In this document: piece after piece, positions 1-5,766 of the stretch
Numbering within the stretch: position 1 is the stretch's first letter
How the letters are laid out: each line of letters begins with the position of its first letter
NCBI GenBank assembly: GCA_017307315.1
Contig: JAFKFF010000231.1
Coordinates: forward strand, 1 to 5,766
Direction: 5' to 3'
Source: Alphaproteobacteria bacterium
GTDB taxonomy: Bacteria > Pseudomonadota > Alphaproteobacteria > Micropepsales > Micropepsaceae
DNA: 5,766 bases
Translations under genes and position numbers: made by a program
The notes under the pieces: generated by a model
What the model was told of the DNA's origin: nothing
The model's input: the letters and a program-made list of their open reading frames with translations, nothing else
Database searches by the model: none

Positions 1-690
1 ATTTCCTCTTTTTCCCAACTGCCCGCGATTCTGCTGGGCAAGCTCGCGGATGTTTCCGGCCTTCAGCATATCGGCAAGGGCTCTATCCTGTTTCACGAAG
101 GAGAGCGGGCCCATTTCGTCTATGCGCTTGTCGAAGGCAGCGTTTCACTCCTACATGGTTCCCGTCACGAGGAAGTCATCGCTGAATTCATAGAAGCCGG
201 CGATATCATTCTGATCGCGCCTACCTTGTTGCAACTTCCCTATATGGTCACTGCGAAAGCGGCCACTGACTTGCTGGTTGTCTTGATTCCCGCGGAGGAA
301 TTCGTTCGCTTCTCGCAGACCGAGCTCGCTCTCGCGGTTGCTTTGAACCGCGTTCTGGCTGGACATTGGCGCTTGCTGCTGCGGCATATGATGCAAACGA
401 AACCCCGCGACGCCGACACGCGCGTGATTGGATATCTGATGGCCAATATCCACGTTGCGGAAGGCTCGGCTCGCTTCTCCCTTCCCGGCCCCAAGAGAGA
501 TCTTGCAGCACATCTGAATATCACGCCGGAAACCCTGTCCCGCTCCTTGAAACGCATCAGCCGGCTGGGCGTGACAAGCAAAGGATCGGAAATTCACATC
601 ACCGATGTCTCTCGACTCCGCGCCCTGGTCCGGCATCTGGAGTCCATGCCGCGCCCAAGGATCCCGACGCAGTCAAGGCTGCCGCGATGA
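1..690 (+). CDS. Crp/Fnr-family transcriptional regulator, 5' end cut by the window
   Basis: The frame is open from base 1 to the TGA at 688-690, giving 229 visible codons. Family members are usually about 220-250 residues, so perhaps 10-25 N-terminal residues are missing. Visible codons 25-100 fit the cyclic-nucleotide-binding-like beta barrel (GSILFHEGE, then LVEGSVSLL, then EFIEAGDIIL). A long dimerisation helix follows around codons 105-145. A C-terminal winged helix starts near codon 160 (LPGPKRDLAAHLNITPETLS). The recognition helix has E177, S180 and R181, the same E-xx-S-R pattern that FNR uses to read TTGAT half-sites. There is no cysteine in the visible part, so an FNR-type [4Fe-4S] sensor is unlikely. 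It resembles the DNR/NNR/NnrR group of nitrogen-oxide regulators, but the effector cannot be read from sequence. The neighbours (moeA, nnrS, ubiTUV) suggest control of anaerobic respiration. Family assignment is secure; the subgroup is inference. Confidence 0.9.
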   Translation: MSSFSQLPAILLGKLADVSGLQHIGKGSILFHEGERAHFVYALVEGSVSLLHGSRHEEVIAEFIEAGDIILIAPTLLQLPYMVTAKAATDLLVVLIPAEEFVRFSQTELALAVALNRVLAGHWRLLLRHMMQTKPRDADTRVIGYLMANIHVAEGSARFSLPGPKRDLAAHLNITPETLSRSLKRISRLGVTSKGSEIHITDVSRLRALVRHLESMPRPRIPTQSRLPR

Positions 691-754
691 CGCACCAAAC
701 ATCAAAACCGCCCGGATTGAAGACCGATAGTCGCGAGCGTCGGCTGTTCGGTCC

Positions 755-776
755 GTCACATATCGTTCATGGTGAC
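755..776. promoter_or_regulatory. Small dyad in the crp-moeA gap, possible operator
   Basis: GTCAC at 755-759 is mirrored by GTGAC at 772-776 across a 12-base spacer, about 65 bases before moeA. The arms are perfect but only 5 bp long and do not extend further. The 22-bp span is a typical operator size, yet the half-site order is the reverse of a CRP site (TGTGA..TCACA) and it does not match an FNR box. The 151-base gap otherwise shows no clear -35/-10 pair and no strong terminator. This could be chance. Confidence 0.15.
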
Positions 777-831
777 ACATCTGGCTTCGCGTACCCAAAC
801 AAGACCTGGCTGCACCCAGCCTTCAGCTATT

Positions 832-840
832 GGGAGGAGG
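832..840 (+). promoter_or_regulatory. Shine-Dalgarno of moeA, unusually close to the start
   Basis: The purine run GGGAGGAGG contains two overlapping anti-16S matches. GGGAGG (832-837) lies 4 bases from the ATG at 842, and AGGAGG (835-840) lies 1 base from it. Both are tighter than the usual 5-9 bases. The next codon is TTG (845), which would sit 4 or 7 bases away, so initiation at 845 is a possible alternative that shortens the protein by one residue. The in-frame TTG at 830 precedes the site and is not a credible start. Confidence 0.6.
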
Positions 841-841
841 C

Positions 842-2089
842 ATGTTGAATCATTCCATCTCACTGGAAGGATACAAATCGGCAGGCGTTTCCAAAAAGCA
901 GCTCATTTCGTTTGAGGACGCGTCAAAACTGATAGCGATGAATGCGGAGCCGCTAGGCAGCGAATGGATCAGCCTTGAGCGAGCCGATGGGCGGATTCTG
1001 GCAAAACCCGTCATGGCGCGGCGCACATCCCCCTCAGTTTTGCTGTCCGCCATGGATGGTTACGCGGTCCGCGACTCCGATATCGCCGACATGCCTGCCT
1101 CCCTAGAAATCGCGGGGAAGTCGTTTGCAGGTAACGGATTCGGCAAGGGCTTGCCCCCGCGAGCTTGTGTTCGGGTATTTACCGGAGCCCCTGTCCCGAA
1201 CGGAGCAGAACGCGTTGTCATGCAGGAGGATGTTTGCACGGACGGCGCATTTGCGGTCTTCTCGCACCCCCCGGCAAAGACAAGGCATCTGCGATTTCCC
1301 GGTTCCGATTTCTCAAAGGGCGATGTGATTGCCGAAGCAGGCCGTCTTTTAACTCCGCAGCGCCTTGTCGGCATCGCGGCTTCTGGCAACGCCAACCTCG
1401 AAGTGTTCCGCCAGCCTAGCGTAGCCATCCTGTGTTGCGGCGATGAGCTCGTAGAGCCAGGTCTGGCCACATTCACGCCGGACGGAATCCCCGAGAGTAT
1501 TTCCTATGGAGTCGCGGCGCTCGTCCGTCGCTGGGGTGGAACGATCGCTGACCGCCATCGGTTGCCGGACGATCTATCGCGCCTTCAGGATGCCGCTCAC
1601 ACGGCAGCGGCAATCGCGGATGTCGTCGTCGTTATTGGCGGCGCATCCGTCGGCGAGCGCGATTTTGCCAAACAGGCCTTCGCCGCATTGGGCCTCGACC
1701 CCCTGTTCACCAAGGTTGCGATCAAACCGGGAAAACCAGTCTGGTTTGGCCGGATGGGCAGGACATATGTTGTCGGCCTCCCCGGCAATCCCACATCTGC
1801 GCTAGTGACAGCCCGCTTGTTTCTCGCTCCCCTCCTGGCTGGCCTTTCTGGAGGCCGCGCGGACGATGCGCTGGATTGGCAAATGACGCCGGCCGCCACT
1901 GCCATCGCGGGCTGCAACGATCGCGACCTGTTTATACGCGCAACAATGGCATGCGGTTGCGCGATGCCGCTTTCGGATCAGGATTCCGCCGGACAGAAAG
2001 CTCTCGCGGATGCAACGCTGCTGATCTGGCAAGGCCGAGGAACCTCACCGGTCGGAGCAAATACGCCCATCAAGACCCTGATACTTTGA
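842..2089 (+). CDS. moeA: Molybdopterin molybdenumtransferase MoeA
   Basis: MoeA inserts molybdate into adenylylated molybdopterin in the cytoplasm, the last common step of molybdenum cofactor synthesis. The protein is 415 residues, close to E. coli MoeA (411). Family motifs appear in order: SAMDGYAV at 69-76, with the conserved Asp at 72; TGAPVPNGAERVVMQED at 114-130; GDELVEPG at 200-207; IGGASVGERDF at 265-275, the molybdopterin-binding loop; KPGKPVWFG at 295-303; and GLPGNPTSA at 312-320. A C-terminal barrel-like domain follows from about 345. The start is ATG 842, just after a GGGAGGAGG site. The stop at 2087-2089 shares its last base with the nnrS start (TGATG), so the two are probably translationally coupled. 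No other Mo-cofactor gene is in view. The copy may be dedicated to a nearby molybdoenzyme such as nitrate reductase, which is inference from context. All landmark motifs are intact. Confidence 0.96.
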   Translation: MLNHSISLEGYKSAGVSKKQLISFEDASKLIAMNAEPLGSEWISLERADGRILAKPVMARRTSPSVLLSAMDGYAVRDSDIADMPASLEIAGKSFAGNGFGKGLPPRACVRVFTGAPVPNGAERVVMQEDVCTDGAFAVFSHPPAKTRHLRFPGSDFSKGDVIAEAGRLLTPQRLVGIAASGNANLEVFRQPSVAILCCGDELVEPGLATFTPDGIPESISYGVAALVRRWGGTIADRHRLPDDLSRLQDAAHTAAAIADVVVVIGGASVGERDFAKQAFAALGLDPLFTKVAIKPGKPVWFGRMGRTYVVGLPGNPTSALVTARLFLAPLLAGLSGGRADDALDWQMTPAATAIAGCNDRDLFIRATMACGCAMPLSDQDSAGQKALADATLLIWQGRGTSPVGANTPIKTLIL

Positions 2090-3257
2090 TGAAGCGCGGG
2101 AGGGGCCAGCACAGCCCCCTGCCATTCACGGGAACGGGCGCCAAGCCATTCCATCGCATTTCGCCGTTTTTCGTGCTGGCGGTGTTGGACGGGATCGTCA
2201 ACATCGCCACATGGCTCGCGGTCTATTTTTATCCAGCCATTTGGCCCAGCCGCGAACTTCCGGCCATGTACTGGCACGCGCATGAGATGCTGTTCGGCTT
2301 CATCGTCGCGGCAATCGCCGGGTTTCTCCTGACGGCCGTGCCCGGATGGACGGGACGGTCCGCCCCCACGGAAACCTCTCTCATTCCCCTCGCAATATTG
2401 TGGTTGGCCGGCCGTATCGCGATGTTTCCGGTCGCGGGCTTGCCATGCTGGGTCGCACGCTTCTCCGACCTCGCATTTCTGCCTGCCCTTATGGGTGTTC
2501 TCGTGCCACCGCTGATAAGGGCCAGAAAATTCCGAAACCTTTCTCTCATCTGGCCCCTGACCGGGCTTTTCCTTGCTAACCTGCTTTTTCATCTGGAGTT
2601 GCATGAAATTGTTGCGTCTGGGGAGCATATCGCCCTGCAAATCTCAATCGACATCATCATAATCCTCATCGTCATCGTCGCAAGTCGCATCATTCCAGCC
2701 TTTACCGTCCGCGACCTCAAACAGCGTGGCAGTGCCGCCAAGAAAAAGACCGACCAACGGATCGAATTCCTATCCATCTCATCGGTATTGGTGGCGCTTT
2801 CCACCGACATCGCGATGCCGCTGTCATTTGCAAGCGGGTTGATCACGCTGGCTGCCTGCTTCGCACAGGGGCTCAGACTCGCTCGTTGGCGGGCTCATCC
2901 TGCCACGCCTCCACTCTCGGCCTTGCACTTGGCCTATACCTGGCTTGTCATCATGCCCTTACCATTGGCGCCTTCACGACAATGATACTTGCCGTCATGG
3001 CGAGGCTATCGCCCGCTTATATCGGTCGTCCGCATCCCTTCGCCGGAAGCATGATCGCTTCATACGGTCTCATCAGTGCCGCCGCCATTATTCGCGTTTT
3101 CGGGCCGTCGCTTGCTCCGGCCTCCTATCGCGAAGTTATAGCCCTGTCCGGCCTGTGCTGGCTTGCGGCCTTGAGTGTCATTCTGAGAACCCAGCTACTC
3201 TCTTTGATCAGATCAGGGACACCCGCAAGGACACATCACCACGACGCGCAAGGTTGA
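2089..3257 (+). pseudogene. nnrS: NnrS-family heme-copper membrane protein, frameshifted
   Basis: NnrS proteins are polytopic membrane proteins linked to nitric oxide tolerance in denitrifiers. Frame 1 starts at ATG 2089 and shows AKPFHRISPFFVLAVLDG at 18-35, the hallmark WHAHEMLFG at 62-70, then AGFLLTAVPGWTGR, SRIIPAFTV at 199-207 and LHLAYTWL near 279-286, with many hydrophobic helices. It then runs off the family pattern and stops at 2983-2985 after 298 codons. The missing C-terminus continues in frame 3: HHALTIGAFTTMILAVMARL from 2949, then YIGRPHP, ending at the TGA at 3255-3257. The switch falls at about 2942-2948. In family members I recall, roughly 20 residues (one membrane helix) separate HLxYxWL from HALTxGA; here almost none do. 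This points to an internal deletion of 3n+1 bases rather than a single-base slip. The product should lack its last helices. A sequencing or assembly error is the main alternative. The family call is firm; the pseudogene status is likely. Confidence 0.85.
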
Positions 3258-3272
3258 CCAAATTGTCGCAAC

Positions 3273-3286
3273 CTGACCTGAATCAA
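3273..3286. promoter_or_regulatory. FNR/DNR-like box upstream of ubiT
   Basis: The 14-mer CTGAC-CTGA-ATCAA matches the TTGAT-N4-ATCAA consensus at 8 of 10 defined positions, with a perfect right half. It lies in the 63-base gap between the nnrS remnant and ubiT, 34 bases before the ATG at 3321. If it acts as a class II activator site centred near -41.5, transcription would start at about 3321. That would fit better with translation from the second in-frame ATG at 3348. No clear -10 hexamer is seen. The upstream regulator has the E-xx-S-R helix expected to read such half-sites. This is a pattern match only. Confidence 0.4.
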
Positions 3287-3320
3287 GGATGGCAGTGCCC
3301 CCGCGACATGAACATGAAGC

Positions 3321-3872
3321 ATGACAGCGATATCGCGAGATGCCGCAATGCCAGCATGGGTAAGATTTGGGGTCCACACCCTTCCCATGCCAATAGCGAA
3401 TGTGGCGTTACGGCATCTGATGCTGGAGATCGTTCATCGCCATCCGGAGCTCGCCGACCGAATGGGGTCATATGCATCCGCGAGAGTCTTGATTGAGCCC
3501 ACGGATGTCCCAATCCGGTTTCACCTTCGGCTGGACAGTCCAGCGCCTATAACCTGCCGGCGCCGGGCCGCGCCATGCACATGGGATGCCCGCATCGCAG
3601 CGCCAATCGCGGTGCTGCTGGCGGTGGTTCACGGCACTCTTGATGGCGACGCGCTGTTCTTTTCCAGGGACATCACGATCGAAGGGGACACAAACGCCGT
3701 TCTCGCCATGCGCAACGCTATTGATGCCGCGGAAATCGACCTGCCCAGCGAAATTGCAGCCCTTTTCGGACCGTTAGGTCCAGTGGCAAGAACGACAGCG
3801 CGAGTTGCCTTACCCATTATGGGCCGCCTGCTCGACGTCGCTTCTTCTCGTTGGGGAGTTCATGCAACATGA
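3321..3872 (+). CDS. ubiT: UbiT, SCP2-domain accessory factor of anaerobic ubiquinone biosynthesis
   Basis: UbiT is a lipid-binding SCP2 protein needed, with UbiU and UbiV, for ubiquinone synthesis without oxygen; it probably presents or stabilises the hydrophobic intermediate. The product is 183 residues (E. coli UbiT is 174). The N-terminal helix ends in HRHPELADRMG (39-49), as is usual in the family. The SCP2 fold follows from about 60 to 135, with the diagnostic GDALFFSRDITIEGDT at 109-124 and MRNAIDAAEIDLP at 130-142. The last 40 residues form a helical tail. A stop lies two codons before ATG 3321, so the only realistic starts are 3321 and 3348 (Met10); neither has a good Shine-Dalgarno, and the family homology begins after Met10. 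The gene overlaps ubiU by 4 bases (ATGA). The middle stretch PITCRRRAAPC at 76-86 is arginine-rich for this position. The name rests on the motif and on the ubiU/ubiV neighbours. Confidence 0.9.
   Translation: MTAISRDAAMPAWVRFGVHTLPMPIANVALRHLMLEIVHRHPELADRMGSYASARVLIEPTDVPIRFHLRLDSPAPITCRRRAAPCTWDARIAAPIAVLLAVVHGTLDGDALFFSRDITIEGDTNAVLAMRNAIDAAEIDLPSEIAALFGPLGPVARTTARVALPIMGRLLDVASSRWGVHAT
3853..3858 (+). promoter_or_regulatory. Shine-Dalgarno of ubiU inside ubiT
   Basis: GGGGAG lies within the last codons of ubiT, 10 bases before ATG 3869. It supports that ATG over the in-frame TTG at 3851, which lies ahead of the site and has no ribosome binding site of its own. With start 3869 the protein has 331 residues, the same as E. 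coli UbiU. Confidence 0.55.
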
Positions 3873-4864
3873 CGGGATCTTCGCGCCTGGAGCTTGTATG
3901 CCCGGCGGGAACACCTGCGGCATTGCGCACGGCGATCATCGCCGGGGCCGATGTGATTTACTGCGGATATCGGGACGAAACGAATGCCCGGAACTTCCCC
4001 GGTCTCAATTTTTCGCGGCCGGAAATGGAGGAAGCGATCGCGCACGCGCACGACCGCGAAACGAAAGTGTATATCGCGATAAATACGTTTCCGCGCGCTG
4101 GCCGCGAGCAGATCTGGCGCCGCGCAATAGATGACAGCGCGGCGTTCGGCGCGGACGCAATCATACTGGCAGACCTTGGGCTTCTGGCCTACGCGGCCGA
4201 CCGTCACCCGGACCTCAGACGCCACCTGTCGGTTCAAGCGGCGGCGGCAAACGCCGATGCCATCGGCTTTTATGCGCGCACATTCGGGGTCCGAAGGGTC
4301 GTATTGCCCCGGATCCTAACCGTCCAGGAGATCGCCGCGATCAACCAGGAGATCGATTGCGAAACCGAGGCTTTCATATTCGGAAGCTTGTGCGTCATGG
4401 CCGAAGGCCGTTGCTCCCTTTCCTCCTATGTCACCGGAGCATCGCCGAATTTGGGCGGCGTTTGCTCTCCCGGAAGTCATGCAACATACAGGGAGGTTGA
4501 CGGCGAACTTGCCTCGAACCTTGGTGCATTCACCATTCACCGCGTCGCGCGCACCGAGCCTGTCCCATACCCGACGGTCTGCAAGGGAGGCTTTGCCGCC
4601 GGCGACTTCCAAGGACATGTGTTCGAGGAACCGACAAGTCTCGATGCGTCGACACTCATTCCACAATTGGCCAATGCCGGCGTAACCGCGCTGAAGATCG
4701 AAGGGCGGCAGCGCAGCAGGGCCTATGTAGGCGCCGCCGTGCGGACTCTCCGTAGAATTATCGACGATATCGCCGCCGGCCTGCCTTTCAACGGGAGCGC
4801 CCTCAATCATCTGAGCGAAGGACAGTCAACAACACAGGGCGCCTATCGAAAGACCTGGCGATAA
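3869..4864 (+). CDS. ubiU: UbiU, U32-family [4Fe-4S] protein of O2-independent ubiquinone hydroxylation
   Basis: UbiU pairs with UbiV as a heterodimer that carries [4Fe-4S] clusters and supports ring hydroxylation of ubiquinone precursors without oxygen. Family members were long annotated as U32 (collagenase-like) peptidases. The 331-residue length equals that of E. coli UbiU. Landmarks are ELVCPAGTPAALRTAI at 8-23, GADVIYCGY at 26-34, NFPGLNF at 42-48, LSVQAAAAN at 120-128, RRVVLPR at 142-148, and FIFGSLCVMAEGRCSLSSYV at 169-188. Cysteines C175, C182, C199 and C238 have spacings of 7, 17 and 39, exactly those of the E. coli cluster ligands C169, C176, C193 and C232. The C-terminal AGVTALKIEGRQRS (270-283) is the U32 signature region. 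Start ATG 3869 overlaps the ubiT stop (ATGA). The gene ends in TAA, 29 bases before ubiV. All key residues are present, so it should be functional. Confidence 0.96.
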   Translation: MTGSSRLELVCPAGTPAALRTAIIAGADVIYCGYRDETNARNFPGLNFSRPEMEEAIAHAHDRETKVYIAINTFPRAGREQIWRRAIDDSAAFGADAIILADLGLLAYAADRHPDLRRHLSVQAAAANADAIGFYARTFGVRRVVLPRILTVQEIAAINQEIDCETEAFIFGSLCVMAEGRCSLSSYVTGASPNLGGVCSPGSHATYREVDGELASNLGAFTIHRVARTEPVPYPTVCKGGFAAGDFQGHVFEEPTSLDASTLIPQLANAGVTALKIEGRQRSRAYVGAAVRTLRRIIDDIAAGLPFNGSALNHLSEGQSTTQGAYRKTWR

Positions 4865-4879
4865 CACCTGTGCGAGCAT

Positions 4880-4883
4880 GAGG
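4880..4883 (+). promoter_or_regulatory. Shine-Dalgarno deciding a GTG start for ubiV
   Basis: GAGG lies 10 bases before GTG 4894. An in-frame TGA at 4879-4881 excludes any earlier start. The next in-frame ATG, 4930, falls directly before GPLLFNWP and would remove the first strand that aligns with E. coli UbiV (MKYSLGP). GTG 4894 is therefore preferred. Confidence 0.5.
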
Positions 4884-4893
4884 TTCCATAACA

Positions 4894-5766
4894 GTGAGCA
4901 CAAGCCCGGGGCAGAAGACATCTCTCGTCATGGGGCCATTGCTTTTCAACTGGCCTGTCGAGAAATTGCGCGACTTCTATGCCCAACTCGCCGATGAGGC
5001 TCCCGTCGATTTGGTTCATGTCGGCGAAGTCGTGTGCTCCAAGAGGCAGCCCTTCCATCTTGACGCTATCGCCGGCGTGATTGAGCGCCTCCAGCGAGGA
5101 GGAAAAAAGATAGTCGTAAGCACCCTGGCCCTTATCACGCTTCCACGCGAGCGGAAGGACTGCGCGAACACAATCCACAATAGTGAATACGAAATCGAGG
5201 TGAACGACATTTCAGCATTGGCACACCTGGATAGGAGACGGCCTTTCCGCGTTGGCCCCTATGTGAACATTTACAATGAAAGCAGCCTGCAATTCCTGGC
5301 CGGGCTAGGCGCTTCGTCCGTTTGCCTGCCTCCCGAGTTGCCCATGGACGCCGTAGCGGTCATAGCGGCCGCAGCACGCGCATGGAATGTCGAATGCGAA
5401 CTCTGGTCGTTTGGGCGAATACCGCTGGCCATGTCCGGCCGTTGCTATCACGCGCGCCTCGATGGATTGACGAAAGACTCATGCCAATTCGGATGCTCGC
5501 GCGACAGCGATGGCCTCGACGTCGACACCCTAGACGGAAAGAAGTTCCTTGCCATAAACGGGGTTCAAACGATGTCGCACAGCTATTGCAATATGATCGG
5601 CGATGTGGATCGCCTGACCGACGCTGGCGTAACCGCCCTGAGGTTATCTCCGCATAGCTGCGACATGGTCGCGGTTTCAAAAATATTCAGAGCCCGCCTT
5701 GACGACAAGCTCGATTCCGAGGAGGCGATGCAGCGGATGAAGGATGTTTGCGGAGGTACGCCTTTT
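4894..5766 (+). CDS. ubiV: UbiV, U32-family [4Fe-4S] partner of UbiU, 3' end cut by the window
   Basis: UbiV is the second subunit of the UbiU-UbiV pair for anaerobic ubiquinone synthesis. The frame is open for 291 codons up to the right edge; E. coli UbiV has about 292 residues and aligns with a shorter N-terminus, so perhaps 20-40 residues remain outside. Landmarks are MGPLLFNWPVEKLRDFY at 13-29, VGEVVCSKRQPF at 43-54, KKIVVSTLALI at 71-81, GPYVNIYNESSLQFL at 121-135, PPELPMD at 146-152, WSFGRIPLAMSGRCYHAR at 171-188, and INGVQTMS at 221-228. Cysteines C48, C184, C197 and C201 match E. coli C39, C180, C193 and C197, with identical 13 and 4 spacings in the last three. The GTG start is discussed at 4880-4883. 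It sits 29 bases behind ubiU in the same operon. There is no sign of damage in the visible part. Confidence 0.95.
   Translation, partial: MSTSPGQKTSLVMGPLLFNWPVEKLRDFYAQLADEAPVDLVHVGEVVCSKRQPFHLDAIAGVIERLQRGGKKIVVSTLALITLPRERKDCANTIHNSEYEIEVNDISALAHLDRRRPFRVGPYVNIYNESSLQFLAGLGASSVCLPPELPMDAVAVIAAAARAWNVECELWSFGRIPLAMSGRCYHARLDGLTKDSCQFGCSRDSDGLDVDTLDGKKFLAINGVQTMSHSYCNMIGDVDRLTDAGVTALRLSPHSCDMVAVSKIFRARLDDKLDSEEAMQRMKDVCGGTPF

Noticed and set aside
720..755. Possible terminator after the regulator gene (CCGA..TCGG pairing)
   Set aside because: The stem is only 4 bp with a long loop and no T-run follows, so it is not a credible intrinsic terminator.
366..848. Plus-strand open frame overlapping the regulator and the crp-moeA gap
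   Set aside because: Most of it overlaps the HTH region of the regulator in another frame. Its translation shows no family motif and it ends within the moeA start region.
1978..2640. Long minus-strand open frame of 220 codons opposite moeA and nnrS
   Set aside because: It spans the junction of two well-supported plus-strand genes, its translation is polar and low in complexity with no recognisable domain, and long antisense frames are common in GC-rich DNA.
2930..2960. Programmed ribosomal frameshift in nnrS
   Set aside because: No slippery heptamer or stimulatory stem is visible, and the apparent loss of a helix between the two motifs fits a deletion better.
3204..3216. TTGAT-CAG-ATCAG, another FNR-like dyad inside the end of nnrS
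   Set aside because: The spacer is 3 bases instead of 4 and the right half has one mismatch. It lies within coding sequence, more than 100 bases before ubiT.
3869..5766. Collagenase-like U32 peptidases
   Set aside because: The cysteine spacing in both proteins, the lengths and the adjacent SCP2 gene fit UbiU and UbiV, which act in quinone synthesis rather than proteolysis.

Overview
This window reads as a chromosomal segment of a GC-rich proteobacterium, most likely an alphaproteobacterium. That placement is inferred from codon style and from the gene set; no species can be named. All genes lie on the plus strand and belong to anaerobic respiration, most plausibly nitrate respiration or denitrification.

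Layout: (1) 1-690, a Crp/Fnr-family regulator cut by the left edge, with an FNR-like E-xx-S-R recognition helix and no cysteine in the visible part. (2) 691-841, a 151-base intergenic gap holding one small dyad and a strong Shine-Dalgarno. (3) 842-2089, moeA, molybdenum insertion into molybdopterin. (4) 2089-3257, nnrS, a membrane protein of nitric oxide tolerance. It starts on the last base of the moeA stop codon and is broken by a frame change near 2942-2948, where about one membrane helix also seems to be missing. (5) 3258-3320, a short gap with an FNR-like box. (6) 3321-3872 ubiT, 3869-4864 ubiU and 4894-5766 ubiV (cut by the right edge). These three form the O2-independent ubiquinone biosynthesis set: a lipid-binding SCP2 protein and two U32-family iron-sulfur proteins. 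UbiU and UbiV keep all eight cluster cysteines known from E. coli.

How they fit together: molybdopterin enzymes such as nitrate reductase need MoeA. NnrS is a nitric oxide stress protein. Without oxygen the usual quinone hydroxylases cannot work, so UbiT/U/V would supply ubiquinone to the anaerobic electron chain. The regulator at the left edge is a natural candidate to control the block through FNR-type sites. No respiratory reductase lies inside the window, so the link to denitrification rests on these accessory genes.

I did not find a wholly new system. The points most worth a second look are the damaged nnrS, the compact ubiTUV operon beside Mo-cofactor and NO genes, and the candidate regulator/box pair. 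No RNA gene, CRISPR array, insertion sequence or convincing terminator was seen. The minus-strand open frames look like shadows of the plus-strand genes.
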